Source: Enterococcus ureilyticus (GTDB taxonomy: Bacteria; Bacillota; Bacilli; Lactobacillales; Enterococcaceae). Taken from it: 64,000 bases of DNA. The translations under genes were made by a program, and so were the position numbers. Below, one piece after another: positions 1 to 9,957 of this stretch. Below the pieces are notes generated by a model. It was not told the DNA's origin. It searched no databases and was given only the letters and a program-made list of their open reading frames with translations. The stretch spans positions 90,622 through 154,621 of the forward strand of contig NZ_MIKC01000002.1 in NCBI RefSeq assembly GCF_001730315.1. The letters run 5' to 3'. The first letter of the stretch is position 1, and each line of letters opens with the position of its first letter.

Positions 1-50
1 GATAAAACTGGAAACTAAACCATTAGAAAACGAATGAGGGGAAGAACAAT

Positions 51-449
51 ATGAAAAAACAAATCAATAAAAAATACCGCATACTGTTGATTTCTTCTGC
101 AATATTGTTTAGTACTGTTGTTTACTTTATGTCTGATTCATTGATTTTAGGCGCATCAGCTGGTGGTGGGGGTACAGTATCTGCACCTGTAACAACAGAT
201 GATAGCGAAGCCCCTACATCTGCTTCAATACCACAGGCAGCTCAAACACAACAAGAAAGCAATTTAAGCAGTGATGTTGCTTCTGAAGATAAGAATAACG
301 AAGTGCCTAAAGAAGTTTATGTGATAAAGGCTGGTCAGACATTATGGGAAATTGCTCAAGATTCAGGGTTATCAATTCAAACATTAATGAATAAAAATCA
401 GCTTAGTAGTAGTGTTATTGTTGAGGGACAGGAATTAGTATTCGATTGA
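51..449 (+). CDS. LysM-domain secreted or membrane-anchored protein
   Basis: A 132-residue protein with a basic start and one hydrophobic segment (about residues 11-34) acting as signal peptide or anchor, a low-complexity Thr/Ser/Gln/Ala linker (about 36-85), and a C-terminal LysM domain (about 89-132) recognisable by VIKAGQTLWEIAQ and the later VEGQELVF. LysM domains bind N-acetylglucosamine chains of peptidoglycan, so it probably sits in the wall. It carries no catalytic domain. The start is set by GAGGGG 10 bases upstream of the ATG. A strong terminator follows, so it is a single gene or the end of an operon that begins outside the window. Its specific role is unknown. Confidence 0.85.
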   Translation: MKKQINKKYRILLISSAILFSTVVYFMSDSLILGASAGGGGTVSAPVTTDDSEAPTSASIPQAAQTQQESNLSSDVASEDKNNEVPKEVYVIKAGQTLWEIAQDSGLSIQTLMNKNQLSSSVIVEGQELVFD

Positions 450-462
450 TTATGAGTTTAGG

Positions 463-505
463 GGGTGGAGCAAAACTTTTAGAGTTTTGCTCCACTTATT
501 TTTTT
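463..505 (+). terminator. Rho-independent terminator after the LysM gene
   Basis: A 12-base-pair perfect stem (GTGGAGCAAAAC with GTTTTGCTCCAC) and a short loop, followed by a run of seven T. It lies 13 bases after the stop codon. Confidence 0.9.
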
Positions 506-622
506 ACATAGGGAGACCTATTGCAGTACTTCTCTTAATTAGCGGGGTTTTATATATGGAAAAAACAGCAACACTCTGTTATCCTTAATTAAGAGTATTA
601 ATTGGTATGATTGAGGTGTATC

Positions 623-1459
623 ATGGATGAACTAAGAATACGTTTTGAACGACTAAAAAGACAATTAGAACGTAAGTTTAATAAAAATAGAAAGTCAAAA
701 AATAAGAATCGAAAGCGCCCGCACGCTGGCACTAAAAAGAAGCGTCCAAAACCTAGAGAACGAGCAGAAATAATAAGAGAAGAGCCGAGAGTTAAATCGA
801 GACCTAGAGAAGAACGAATTCAAAAAGCTGCTTCAACCAATAAAAAGCGCAAAAAGAAAAAATTAACGAAAGAAGAATTTGAGAAAAGAAAAAAGAAAAA
901 AAGAAAAGAGAATATCACTGAAATCATCAAATTCATGCTACCTATCGTATTATTTGCAGTTTTTGTATTTTTCTTTATTCTGAATACTTCCCCTCACATG
1001 GTTGATGGGGATTCAATGAAACCTACTTTATTAGATGGGGATCGAGTGATTGTTCGTCGGACAAAAGAGCCTAAAAGATATGAGGTCATAACATTTAGCC
1101 CACCTGTAAAAAGCGAGTTTCAATATGTGAAACGAATCATAGGGATGCCTGGGGATTTAGTATGGACAGAGGGTAATGATTTATTTATCAATCATCAAGC
1201 AGACTCTTTACCAAAAGCATCTGAATTATCTGCTGCAAATGAATTACCAGATGGGACAATCAAAGTGAATATATCAGAAGACAGTCTAGCTCAAATGTCA
1301 CAGCTGAAAAAAATCCCTAAAGGTCATTATTTTGTATTGGGGGATAATCGAAATAATTCCAGTGATAGTAGAGCATTTGGTTTAGTTGATGGTCAAGCTA
1401 TTGAGGGTGTTGTATCCTTCCGGTTTGCACCGTTTAATAATATTGGATGGATAAAATAA
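623..1459 (+). CDS. lepB: Signal peptidase I with long basic N-terminal tail
   Basis: A type I (Lep/Sip) signal peptidase that removes signal peptides from exported proteins at the outer membrane face. After one membrane segment (about residues 103-121) come the catalytic Ser131 in GDSMKPT, the general-base Lys170 in YVKRIIGMPGD, and the conserved GDNRNNSSDSR box. This is the bacterial Ser/Lys dyad type. It is 278 residues because about 100 lysine- and arginine-rich cytoplasmic residues precede the membrane segment; typical Gram-positive enzymes are near 180. I use the ATG at 623, since GAGGTG lies 7 bases before it. An in-frame TTG 12 bases upstream has no binding site. It is flanked by terminators and so monocistronic. 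Confidence 0.9.
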   Translation: MDELRIRFERLKRQLERKFNKNRKSKNKNRKRPHAGTKKKRPKPRERAEIIREEPRVKSRPREERIQKAASTNKKRKKKKLTKEEFEKRKKKKRKENITEIIKFMLPIVLFAVFVFFFILNTSPHMVDGDSMKPTLLDGDRVIVRRTKEPKRYEVITFSPPVKSEFQYVKRIIGMPGDLVWTEGNDLFINHQADSLPKASELSAANELPDGTIKVNISEDSLAQMSQLKKIPKGHYFVLGDNRNNSSDSRAFGLVDGQAIEGVVSFRFAPFNNIGWIK

Positions 1460-1488
1460 AAAAACGATAAATTTATCGTTTTTTTTAT
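1458..1488 (+). terminator. Terminator after signal peptidase I
   Basis: Palindrome AAAACGATAAATTTATCG-TTTT followed by a long T tract, immediately after the stop codon. Confidence 0.85.
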
Positions 1489-1606
1489 TTTTATAAATCG
1501 ATTCACTGATCATTATTTTTTATTATATTTTAAAAAATAAAAACAAATTATAGCGGAATCTATGTTAATCTATAATTATGGTTATTCTCACTAAATTTAA
1601 TATATA

Positions 1607-1644
1607 CAAAGAAAACAGAGAACATAAAGAGAGCGTTCTCTGTT
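1607..1644 (-). terminator. Terminator of the Mga-like gene
   Basis: Stem AACAGAGAAC with GTTCTCTGTT (10 base pairs), followed on the minus strand by TTCTTTG. It lies about 40 bases past the stop of the minus-strand regulator. Confidence 0.7.
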
Positions 1645-1681
1645 ATAATTTCAATTAGTGATGTAACCAACAAGTTTGGCA

Positions 1682-3163
1682 CTATCTTGTATCGATTAAC
1701 TGAATAATCTGTTTTTCGATTTCAGTCATGTCATAACTATTACCAATATCTGAGAATATATAAACTAATTCTTGTTTTTCAGAAATCACTTCATTGTATA
1801 TGTTAGAAAGAAGTATGTCATAATGACTGTCTTCTTTAAAAGCTTCAGCTTTGATTGGGTATTTGTGACCTAAAACATTGGTCAAATGCTGAATAACTAA
1901 TTCACCAATAAAAGGATTCAGTGAATGATAGACACCGATCGCAATTTTTTCTTCATTTAATTCAGCAATATGATTTAGGATGATAGTGTAGTGGATTTCA
2001 GTGAATTTATTTTTATAGCTTCCTTTTTCACCATCTTGATCAAATTTTTTGGTCGCAATGTCCATCAGTTCAAAAACTTCATTACCAGAAAATGGATGAC
2101 GGTGAGCATTGACGATCGATTTGATGGTCCAACTATCAAAGGGCAAGATAAATCCATCAAAATAATAAAGCTGAGAATGTAGCTGAAACAATAAATTTTC
2201 AATATACAGTAAGCGTGCAGATGAAGCGTAATTGGACAAATAGCCTTGCTGTTTTAAATATTTTAATATTACTTTATTCATATAGTTTAAATAAGAGCTT
2301 TCTCTGCGCTGCTTTTCTGCCAACCTAAAGGCAAAAGATGAATTAGGCGAAAAATTATGCATGGAACAAAAGAAGTCATAAAACATGTATGCTTCATAAA
2401 TAGTATATGGACGGTCGATCTTTTTCATATATGTATGTAAGGACAAATTAATTTCTTCAAAGAGCGGTCGATCAGGATAATCATAGTTAGGGCTGATAAC
2501 AGGATTATATTCAGTAGCCAGTCGTCTAAAGGATATTTTCATCCATAATTTTATTTGCAAGACTTCAGTAGGATCAAAGACTACATTGAGAGACTCCCTT
2601 AATATATCTACAAAGCCAAGATATTGATTAGCGGTTTCTTTTTCTAAACTGGTTTTATCCTCAAATAGAAACCAAAAGAAACTAAAAAAGAAATAGCGAA
2701 TCTGTTTTTCTTCTCCGATCAACTTTCCACGTTTGATTTGTAGGCGAAATTCTTTTAAAAGATCGTTTAATTCGGTGATCTTTCGATAATAAGTCGCAGA
2801 GCTTATCGCATAATTCAATTGAAAATAGTCGCAAGTCAGTTCACCTTTAGAGAATAACTGGTTCACCATTTGAAATTTTATCGACTTTTCGAGAAAAAGT
2901 ACAACAACGTTCTTCAAGGGAAAAGTCGGTTGCTTTTTTAAAGTAATATTTTCACCTTTTAACGTTAGTTCAACTTGCTCATTTACTTGATTCTCTTCAA
3001 GAAAACTTTGCAGGAAAGACAAATATTCATTTAAAGTCGGTAAGCTAATTTGAAATTCACTAACTAGCTCATTTTTTGTCGCCTTGCCTTGATTGTTGTA
3101 TAAAAATAATAAGATATCATTCATATAATCGAAGGGCTTTTCTAAAAAATCTCGTTTTAGCAT
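1682..3163 (-). CDS. Mga/AtxA-like transcriptional regulator
   Basis: A 493-residue protein of the Mga family: an N-terminal helix-turn-helix region (about residues 10-60, with LVSEFQISLPTLNEYLSFLQ as recognition helix), a second Mga-type DNA-binding region, and a central PRD-like part. The last 100 residues resemble an EIIB-like fold. Family members are activators of surface and virulence genes, often tuned by PTS phosphorylation. The start is the ATG at 3163, with GAGGTG 8 bases upstream; a GTG three codons earlier overlaps that site. It is transcribed divergently from the flavoprotein at 3354, which makes that gene a likely target (inference). Confidence 0.8.
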   Translation of the reverse strand: MLKRDFLEKPFDYMNDILLFLYNNQGKATKNELVSEFQISLPTLNEYLSFLQSFLEENQVNEQVELTLKGENITLKKQPTFPLKNVVVLFLEKSIKFQMVNQLFSKGELTCDYFQLNYAISSATYYRKITELNDLLKEFRLQIKRGKLIGEEKQIRYFFFSFFWFLFEDKTSLEKETANQYLGFVDILRESLNVVFDPTEVLQIKLWMKISFRRLATEYNPVISPNYDYPDRPLFEEINLSLHTYMKKIDRPYTIYEAYMFYDFFCSMHNFSPNSSFAFRLAEKQRRESSYLNYMNKVILKYLKQQGYLSNYASSARLLYIENLLFQLHSQLYYFDGFILPFDSWTIKSIVNAHRHPFSGNEVFELMDIATKKFDQDGEKGSYKNKFTEIHYTIILNHIAELNEEKIAIGVYHSLNPFIGELVIQHLTNVLGHKYPIKAEAFKEDSHYDILLSNIYNEVISEKQELVYIFSDIGNSYDMTEIEKQIIQLIDTR

Positions 3164-3247
3164 AATAGACACCTCACTTAAAGGATACTTGATTCATGAG
3201 AAAATGGCAATACGCAACTTATAAAAAGAAATTAGTCTCTATAATTA

Positions 3248-3276
3248 TTTAAAAAAATCATTTTTTTATATATAAT
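3248..3276 (+). promoter_or_regulatory. Candidate promoter of the flavoprotein gene
   Basis: A perfect -10 (TATAAT) 17 bases after a weak -35 (TTTAAA), about 78 bases before the chosen start codon, in the gap shared with the divergent Mga-like gene. Confidence 0.55.
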
Positions 3277-3353
3277 GAACTAGATTGTTACTTTTAAATT
3301 ATATTTATATAGTTATAAAAATGACTTATTTGATTGAAGGGAGAAGAACCTTA

Positions 3354-4697
3354 GTGAAAGTAGTAATTATCGGAGCCTCACACGGTGGACTTCAAGCGGC
3401 ATTAACGTTAAAGAAATTAGATCCTCAAACTGAGGTTGTTCTAATTGAAAAAAGAAGTGAGCTTAGCTTCGTTTCAAGCGGGATCATATTGAGAATGAAT
3501 CAAATGGTTGATGAGCTGGATAATGTGAGATATCTTACAGCAGAAGAATTGAGTAAAAAAGGCATAGTTGTTTTACTTAATACAATGGTTACTACGATAC
3601 AGCCGGAAAAAAGCACTATTATCTATGAGGATGATGCTAAAAAAACTTGTAAAGTAAGTTATGACAAGCTAATTCTCGCAACAGGTTCAAACCAATTTTC
3701 AACTAATCTGACACTACCAAGTAAAGATAAAGTGACCGTTTTCAAAAGTTACTCCAGTTCAGTGGAAGTATTGAGAAAATTGGAACAGGCAAGATCAATC
3801 TCGATTATTGGTGGCGGATATATCGGAGTGGAATTGTGTGATGCTTTGAAAGAAAAAGGCAAAGAAATCCACCTGATAGAAAGTGCAGGATCTGTTCTTT
3901 TCCGTTATTTGGATAAGGAACTGTCATCACTCATTGAACAAAAAATCGTTGATTCAGGTGTAAAACTTCATTTAAACGAAAGTGTTATTGGTTTTTCAGA
4001 TATAGAAGAAGAGAGTTTTATCACCCAAACCACGAATGAAGAAATCAGAAACGATTATGTTATTGTGGCCGTAAATGCTCGTCCTGATACGACATTAGTG
4101 AAAGAATTTTTAGACTTAAATGCTAATGGAACAATTCGAGTCAATGAACATATGCAGACAAGTGATCCAAATATTTTCGCTTTAGGAGATGTGATTTCTT
4201 ATCCTGTCCGCAATAGCTATCGTAAGTCGTTCATCCCTTTAGTGAATAATGTTGTTCGAAGTGCGACCGTTGCTGCTATGAACGTTTTAGGGCATCCGAT
4301 GAAGTACAATATGACGCAAAAGACAACGGCCACTAAAATTTTCAACAACTATATTGCTACTACAGGGTTAACCGAAGTAGAAGCAAAGTTTGAAGGAATC
4401 GAAGTTGAAAGTATCTTTTTAACATTACCAAGTCAGTTGCCTTATCTTAAATTGCAGGAAGAGGTGCATATCAAACTGGTTTTCGAAAAAGGTACGCATA
4501 ACTTGATTGGCGGACAATTGATGTCTGAAAAGGATATTACGCAATCGATCAACACGTTATCTTTAGCAATTGACAAAGAAACCACACTAGAAGAGTTAGT
4601 CACTATGGACTTTTATTTTAACCCAGGAATCAACCAACCAATGGGAATTATTAGCCGTGCTGCATATGAATTTTTGATTGAGAAGTATAGGGTATAA
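3354..4697 (+). CDS. NADH oxidase/peroxidase-like flavoprotein with Ser in place of the redox Cys
   Basis: A 447-residue FAD- and NAD(P)H-dependent pyridine nucleotide-disulfide oxidoreductase of the Nox/Npr/CoA-disulfide reductase group: N-terminal FAD motif GASHGG (about residue 7), NAD motif GGGYIGVE (about 157), FAD-proximal ALGDV (about 278), and a C-terminal dimerisation domain. His10 is present, but the cysteine expected near residue 42 (consensus SCG) is serine in FVSSGI. The family's sulfenic-acid redox chemistry is therefore probably lost. I chose GTG at 3354, which has GGGAG 10 bases upstream and gives the normal family length; a longer reading from TTG at 3285 has no support. It is divergent from an Mga-like regulator. 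Confidence 0.85.
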   Translation: MKVVIIGASHGGLQAALTLKKLDPQTEVVLIEKRSELSFVSSGIILRMNQMVDELDNVRYLTAEELSKKGIVVLLNTMVTTIQPEKSTIIYEDDAKKTCKVSYDKLILATGSNQFSTNLTLPSKDKVTVFKSYSSSVEVLRKLEQARSISIIGGGYIGVELCDALKEKGKEIHLIESAGSVLFRYLDKELSSLIEQKIVDSGVKLHLNESVIGFSDIEEESFITQTTNEEIRNDYVIVAVNARPDTTLVKEFLDLNANGTIRVNEHMQTSDPNIFALGDVISYPVRNSYRKSFIPLVNNVVRSATVAAMNVLGHPMKYNMTQKTTATKIFNNYIATTGLTEVEAKFEGIEVESIFLTLPSQLPYLKLQEEVHIKLVFEKGTHNLIGGQLMSEKDITQSINTLSLAIDKETTLEELVTMDFYFNPGINQPMGIISRAAYEFLIEKYRV

Positions 4698-4772
4698 AAA
4701 TCTTGTCTTTGTATAAGAGGGGTGAAGCATTTCTTTGGCCCTTTAATAGTTATTAAACTTTTTCTAATAGCA

Positions 4773-4811
4773 AGAGCAGCAAGACAAACATGTTTATGCT
4801 GTTTTTTTGTA
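4773..4811 (+). terminator. Probable terminator after the flavoprotein
   Basis: An imperfect hairpin (CAGCA with TGCTG enclosing an AAACATGTTT core), followed by seven T. It lies about 75 bases past the stop codon. Confidence 0.55.
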
Positions 4812-4902
4812 TAATTATTGTTTTTTGTAATAAAAGCGAATTGCTACTACTAATTGTTATTTAAGCGTATAATAAAATAAAAATATAGGAGGGGCATAGC
4901 CG

Positions 4903-5130
4903 ATGAAAGCAGCAGAAAAAAATTTTTATGACTTCATCTTAGATCGTACAAAAGCAGATCATCAAGAAGACATGAAACATTTACTAGCAGAATTGCTGGA
5001 AAGAAAATCAACGGATAAGCTCGATAAGATGTATCTTATGGGTGTGGTTCCCAGAGCACTTTCTTATCTAGAGCCTGATTCAGTAAATGAAGTGAAAAAA
5101 GTAGTATCAGAGTTCTCAGCAAAACTATAG
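4903..5130 (+). CDS. Small hypothetical protein
   Basis: A 75-residue soluble, helix-rich, charged protein with no membrane segment, signal peptide or cysteine. I do not recognise a characterised family. Coding is supported by AGGAGGGG 10 bases before the ATG, a codon pattern like its neighbours, and a terminator just after the stop. It stands alone between terminators. Confidence 0.7.
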   Translation: MKAAEKNFYDFILDRTKADHQEDMKHLLAELLERKSTDKLDKMYLMGVVPRALSYLEPDSVNEVKKVVSEFSAKL

Positions 5131-5142
5131 CAAAAAAATAAA

Positions 5143-5178
5143 GGCAAGCTGATTCATTTGGATGAGTTTGTCTTTTTT
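5143..5178 (+). terminator. Terminator after the small protein gene
   Basis: A hairpin with several G-U pairs (GGCAAGCT against AGTTTGTC) followed by six T, 12 bases past the stop. Confidence 0.6.
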
Positions 5179-5261
5179 AGGTGTCATAAAATAAGAAATG
5201 TCCCATTGAACGTGAAGAAAATGGATATGAATGGTTCATAAATAACAATAGACTTGAATTC

Positions 5262-5291
5262 TCTACGACAATTCAAGAAACCTGTCGTAGA
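5262..5291. promoter_or_regulatory. Inverted repeat upstream of the Pip gene
   Basis: Perfect 9-base arms TCTACGACA and TGTCGTAGA separated by 12 bases, ending 25 bases before the -35 of the predicted promoter. It could be a dimeric regulator's operator. No T tract follows, so it is not a terminator. Confidence 0.5.
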
Positions 5292-5316
5292 AATGGACAA
5301 AAATAGTTTTTTTCAT

Positions 5317-5346
5317 TTGTTATTGATAAAAAAATTATGCTAAAGT
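5317..5346 (+). promoter_or_regulatory. Candidate promoter of the Pip gene
   Basis: TTGTTA and TAAAGT spaced by 18 bases, 33 bases before the start codon. Confidence 0.45.
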
Positions 5347-5378
5347 AAATCAGTCATTAAAAAGAGTGGGTGAGCAGG

Positions 5379-8078
5379 ATGAAACATATAAAGAACACAT
5401 TAAAGTTATTTAAATTAGATTGGCAACGTATTTTTAAAAACCCGATCGCTACATTTTTGATTATTGCACTGATGATTATTCCATCACTTTATGCATGGTT
5501 CAATATCAAAGCCTTGTGGGATCCTTATGCAAATACAGGAGAATTGCCGATTGCAGTCTACAGTGACGACCAAGCTGTGACATTCAAGGATAAAGAAGTC
5601 GATATTGGAAAAGAAGTATTAAAAAATCTTCATAAAAATAAACAATTAGGTTGGCGTTTTGTTGATTCAAAACAAGAATTAGACAAAGGGGTAAAATCAG
5701 GAAAGTATTATGCCGGTATCTATCTGCCAAAAGATTTCTCAAAAGACCTATTAAGCTTTACTACAGGGGATATTAAAAAGCCTAAAATTGACTATTCAAT
5801 CAATGAAAAGATCAATGCGATCGCACCAAAAATCGCTGAAAAAGGTGCAACCTCATTACAAGCGCAAATCACAGATGAGTTCACTAAAACAGCAAGTGGT
5901 ACTTTGGTTCATGTATTTAATGATATTGGCTATAATTTAGATTCTAATCTGGTTAGTATAACGAAAGTGAAGGATATGATCCTTTCGACAGATGAAAATA
6001 TTGGTCAAATCGATAAATATATGCAAGAAGTTGTTGCGCTTCATGGGAAAATGCCTGAGTTGAAAACAAAGCTAGCGAAAGCCAATGAATTTGCGGAGTA
6101 TTTGCCTCAAGTTGATGCTTTAGGAACAAAGCTAGTTGATTTAAACGACAAGATGCCAACAATCAAAGAACAAGCTAAAGTTATTTTGACCTTACAGGAG
6201 AAAATCCCAGAAATTCAAAATGCTGGGAAACAATTAGCGATGATTGACGAAGATTTTGCTTCAGTTGAACAAACAATGACGGAAGGAATCGAAGAAGCTA
6301 AACAAGGTTTGACCATTATCCAACAAGTTCAAACGGCTTTGCCAGATATTGAAAAACTTGGAGAGCAAGCAGATCAATTAGCGACTGCAACCAGTGAAGG
6401 AGCAGTAAAATTACAAGAGGCGTTACCAAGCATTACAAGCAGTATCAAAGTAACGCTAGAGTCAGTTCAAACAATTGGATCAAATGTATCCGCAATTGCT
6501 GGTCAAATCGAGCAATTATTGACTGATAATGAATTGACACCAGAAGAACGTGAAACGCTGAAGAAAATGTTGCAACAATTTAGCGACAGCTTAGGGAAGC
6601 AGCAAGCAGCAATTGATCAATTGGCTGAAATGCTGACAAGTATTCAAAATTCTTCTGGTAATCAAGAACTTCAACCAATCATTGATAATTTAAATAATCT
6701 TAGTACGTTGATTGCAGGGCTAAAAAATCGAGTGGATAGTATTGATGCTGATGGGATTTCAGTGGATCAGTTGAAAGCTGTATTAGGAGAAATTGAAAAC
6801 ATGGCCAACAATATCGCTGGGATTGCTGGCAGTATCAATGTAGATGCAGTTGCAACAGATGTAAATAACATTTTAACAAAGCTCATCACTACGATTTCCA
6901 GCGCTCAAGGCTTGCTCGACAAAGCTAAACAAATCGATTTTGCTACATTATTAAATTCAACACAAGCAACTGTTTCTAATGCAATCAGCATCTTAGAAAA
7001 ATACCAAGCAGAATTACCTGCAATCAAACAAGAAGTGCATGATGCCAATGTTTTACTGAATGGTCATATGGACACGATCGTAAATGGCATTAACAAAGGT
7101 GCAGAACTTTACAACAATGAATTGCCTGTCATCGAAGAAAAACTTGGCTTAGCTGCTGATTTTATTCAAAATGATTACCCAGGGATCAAAGAAAATATCA
7201 CTGGTACTTTAAAAACAGTCAATGACAAAATGCCGGATTTAGAGTCTGCCTTGAACAAAGCAAATGACTTAGTTCAAAATGACTGGCCAAATATCAAGAC
7301 AGGTGTCCATAAAGCCGCAGAAGCGATCCGAAATGGGGAGAAGGATGTTGACCTTGGACAAGTGATAAAGTTGCTTAAACTGGATGCTAACGCTGAAAGT
7401 GACTTCTTTGCTAAACCAGTTGAAGTGAAAGAAAATAAAATTTACCCAATTGCTAATAATGGCTCAGCTAGTACACCATTTTACACAGCTCTTTGTTTAT
7501 GGGTTGGTGCCGTGTTATTTTCAAGTGTGGCAACAACTGATTTTTATTTAGATGAAAAAGACCGCGGCAACTATTCAAAACGGGAACAATTTTCTGCGAG
7601 GATGTTAACCTTTTTAGTAATGGGACTAGCGCAAGCGTTGATTGTGACGTTAGGAAATTATTTCTTGTTAGGAGTAGATGTTAGACAACCAGTATATAGT
7701 GTATTATTTGCTTTGTTGATCGCCTTTGCGTTTATGATGATGGTCTATGTACTAGTGGCACTATTTGGCAATGTCGGAAAAGGGGCTGCGATCATTATCC
7801 TGGTACTTTCAATCTCAGGAGGTGGCGGAAACTATCCAATTCAGGTTTCCGGCAAATTCTTCCAGTTTATTAATCCATTTTTACCATTTACCCATGCGGT
7901 AAATCTATTAAGGGAATCAGCAGGAGGTATTTATTGGCCGAATGCTTGGAAGGCGATTCTCATTTTACTAGGAATTTCAATTGTGTTTTGTGTGTTGGGC
8001 ATTCTCTTATATCCTTATGTTGAAGAAAAAACGAAGAAGTTAGAGAACGTTTCGCATGAAAGTCATATTTTCCATTAA
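5379..8078 (+). CDS. YhgE/Pip family membrane protein (phage infection protein-like)
   Basis: An 899-residue membrane protein with the YhgE/Pip architecture: one N-terminal membrane segment (about residues 18-40), an extracellular domain with [13 protein letters not shown], a very long helical coiled-coil region (about 190-660) rich in repeated Leu/Ile heptads, and a C-terminal ABC-2-like block of about six membrane segments (about 705-880). The founding lactococcal Pip is a phage receptor, and related proteins act in type VII-like export or surface display. The native role here is unknown. ATG at 5379 has GGGTGA six bases upstream; the in-frame GTG at 5370 is less well placed. An inverted repeat lies upstream. 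Confidence 0.85.
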   Translation: MKHIKNTLKLFKLDWQRIFKNPIATFLIIALMIIPSLYAWFNIKALWDPYANTGELPIAVYSDDQAVTFKDKEVDIGKEVLKNLHKNKQLGWRFVDSKQELDKGVKSGKYYAGIYLPKDFSKDLLSFTTGDIKKPKIDYSINEKINAIAPKIAEKGATSLQAQITDEFTKTASGTLVHVFNDIGYNLDSNLVSITKVKDMILSTDENIGQIDKYMQEVVALHGKMPELKTKLAKANEFAEYLPQVDALGTKLVDLNDKMPTIKEQAKVILTLQEKIPEIQNAGKQLAMIDEDFASVEQTMTEGIEEAKQGLTIIQQVQTALPDIEKLGEQADQLATATSEGAVKLQEALPSITSSIKVTLESVQTIGSNVSAIAGQIEQLLTDNELTPEERETLKKMLQQFSDSLGKQQAAIDQLAEMLTSIQNSSGNQELQPIIDNLNNLSTLIAGLKNRVDSIDADGISVDQLKAVLGEIENMANNIAGIAGSINVDAVATDVNNILTKLITTISSAQGLLDKAKQIDFATLLNSTQATVSNAISILEKYQAELPAIKQEVHDANVLLNGHMDTIVNGINKGAELYNNELPVIEEKLGLAADFIQNDYPGIKENITGTLKTVNDKMPDLESALNKANDLVQNDWPNIKTGVHKAAEAIRNGEKDVDLGQVIKLLKLDANAESDFFAKPVEVKENKIYPIANNGSASTPFYTALCLWVGAVLFSSVATTDFYLDEKDRGNYSKREQFSARMLTFLVMGLAQALIVTLGNYFLLGVDVRQPVYSVLFALLIAFAFMMMVYVLVALFGNVGKGAAIIILVLSISGGGGNYPIQVSGKFFQFINPFLPFTHAVNLLRESAGGIYWPNAWKAILILLGISIVFCVLGILLYPYVEEKTKKLENVSHESHIFH

Positions 8079-8104
8079 AAATAAGAAATAACTGCTGGTG
8101 AAAG

Positions 8105-8144
8105 CTTGAATCAAGCCTATAATGGGAGTGATTCAAGTTTTTTT
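8105..8144 (+). terminator. Terminator after the Pip gene
   Basis: Stem CTTGAATCA with TGATTCAAG around a 15-base loop, followed by seven T. Confidence 0.85.
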
Positions 8145-8317
8145 CCTTATTTGTTATCTTTCAAGGTGTCCCTAATAAAAAAACAAAGACATCCAATTGA
8201 TCAATTAGGGGGATTCTAAACAATAAAAACTCACTAAAAAAAACAGCATTTAACTATACAAATGGCTGAAATCATTTTATAGTCTTAAGATATGCTAAAA
8301 ATGAGGTAGGGATCACG

Positions 8318-9481
8318 ATGATAAAATTTTTAATAGAGCGCTTTGAAAAAAGCCAACCAAAAAATTCAGATACTCGAACAGCTTTTGGGATTTTTGCGGG
8401 GATCGTAGGGTTACTATCTAACTTGCTGCTTTTTGTTGGAAAATTGTTGATTGGACTAATTTCTGGCAGTGTGTCGATTATGGCTGATGCAATGAATAAT
8501 TTGTCGGATACGGTTTCTTCTGTGCTAACGCTCGTCGGTTTTTATATTTCAGGGAAACCAGCAGATAAAGAACATCCATACGGTCATGAACGTTTTGAAT
8601 ATATCAGCGGTATGTTAGTTTCGTTATTGATTACCTTTGTTGGGTTTCAATTTTTTATGACATCGATTGAACGAATCCGAGATCCTCAAAGTATCAAAGT
8701 AACACCAGTAATTCTGATTGTGTTAGTATTGTCGATTCTCATCAAAGTTTGGCAAAGTATTTTTTATCAACGAGTAGCCAAAAAAATTGATTCTAATACA
8801 TTAGTTGCAACGGCTAAAGATAGTTTAAATGACGTATTTACGACGATGGCTGTACTCGTTTCAGCGACAGTAGAAGGCTTGACTGGCTTGAAAATTGATG
8901 GCTTTGTAGGGCTATTGATAGCGTGTTACATTATTTTTAGTGGTTTACAATTGATTCGAGAGTTTGTCAACGAGTTGATGGGGCTTAGACCTGATCAAGC
9001 AGCGATAGATGAAATGAAACGATATCTATCCTTAGTACCAGAAATCGTAGGGTATCATGATTTACTGATCCATCAATATGGACCCAATAAAACATTTGCC
9101 TCTGTTCATATTGAAATCGATGACCGCTGGAATCTGACTCAAGCCCATGAAAAGACGGATGATATCGAAAAGAAATTTAAAGAAGCGTTGGGGGTTGATC
9201 TTGTTTGTCACATCGATCCTGTGAACTTACATGATCAAAGACAACAGTTTATTCACCAAGAGCTGAAAAGAATCATCAAAGGGATCAATAGTGAATTAAA
9301 AGCCCACGATATACGCTTAGTAGATCATGGCAGTCAGCCTCGTATTTTATTTGATTTGGTTGTTCCAAACCATTTTAAAGCAACAGACCAGGAACTAAAG
9401 ATTCGCATTCAAGAACAAGTATATCGAAATATTGGGGATTATTTAGTTGAAGTAACATTTGATCACAATTATTTACTTTAA
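8318..9481 (+). CDS. Cation diffusion facilitator (CDF) metal efflux transporter
   Basis: A 387-residue CDF antiporter that exports divalent metals (Zn2+, Mn2+, Co2+ or Fe2+) against protons. It shows membrane segments from about residue 27 on, the first metal site in DAMNNLSD, the family signature HPYGHERFEY, the second metal site in KDSLND (TM5), and a C-terminal cytoplasmic domain with HIDP. The DxxxD-type sites (Asp/Asn rather than His) lean towards Mn or Fe over Zn, but I cannot assign the metal. ATG at 8318 has GAGGTAGGG 9 bases upstream. It is a single gene after a terminator. Confidence 0.9.
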   Translation: MIKFLIERFEKSQPKNSDTRTAFGIFAGIVGLLSNLLLFVGKLLIGLISGSVSIMADAMNNLSDTVSSVLTLVGFYISGKPADKEHPYGHERFEYISGMLVSLLITFVGFQFFMTSIERIRDPQSIKVTPVILIVLVLSILIKVWQSIFYQRVAKKIDSNTLVATAKDSLNDVFTTMAVLVSATVEGLTGLKIDGFVGLLIACYIIFSGLQLIREFVNELMGLRPDQAAIDEMKRYLSLVPEIVGYHDLLIHQYGPNKTFASVHIEIDDRWNLTQAHEKTDDIEKKFKEALGVDLVCHIDPVNLHDQRQQFIHQELKRIIKGINSELKAHDIRLVDHGSQPRILFDLVVPNHFKATDQELKIRIQEQVYRNIGDYLVEVTFDHNYLL

Positions 9482-9629
9482 ATTTCTCTTTAATGATAAA
9501 AAAATAATAGCTATATAGTTGTTTTTCTCAAAAATATACATAAAAATGATTGTTTTAGCTAAAAAAATGAGAAAATATTGTTCTCTAACATGGTAACATA
9601 GGGATGAAATGTTAGGAGGAATGAAAAGG

Positions 9630-9950
9630 ATGGATCGTAACTTATTAATCGTTCTCTATTTTTTTGTTGTTGTGATTGTTGTTTTAACATTAGTGATTGT
9701 CAGAGATAAACAATTTTTACGGAGTTTATTAGGAAAAAAAGAAGTACAGCAAGAAGAAATCACGGATTTGAAATTAGAGAAGATTCGTTTGAAACATATT
9801 ATAAAAATGCAGGATGAGACGATTTCTCATATGCTGAGCTCAACTCAGTATATTAAACCGATGAAAATAGAACCAAACGAAGCAAATCAAGAGACAGAAT
9901 GGCATTTGGATGAATATACCAGTATGAATCGAGAGTATCACGAATTATAA
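9630..9950 (+). CDS. Small membrane protein with coiled-coil tail
   Basis: A 106-residue protein with one N-terminal membrane helix (about residues 5-24), then a charged helical stretch likely to form a coiled coil (about 35-70). Unrecognised family. The AGGAGG site is one base from an ATG at 9621 and 10 bases from the ATG at 9630, so I prefer 9630. An isolated gene with its own terminator. Confidence 0.7.
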   Translation: MDRNLLIVLYFFVVVIVVLTLVIVRDKQFLRSLLGKKEVQQEEITDLKLEKIRLKHIIKMQDETISHMLSSTQYIKPMKIEPNEANQETEWHLDEYTSMNREYHEL

Positions 9951-9957
9951 GTAAATA

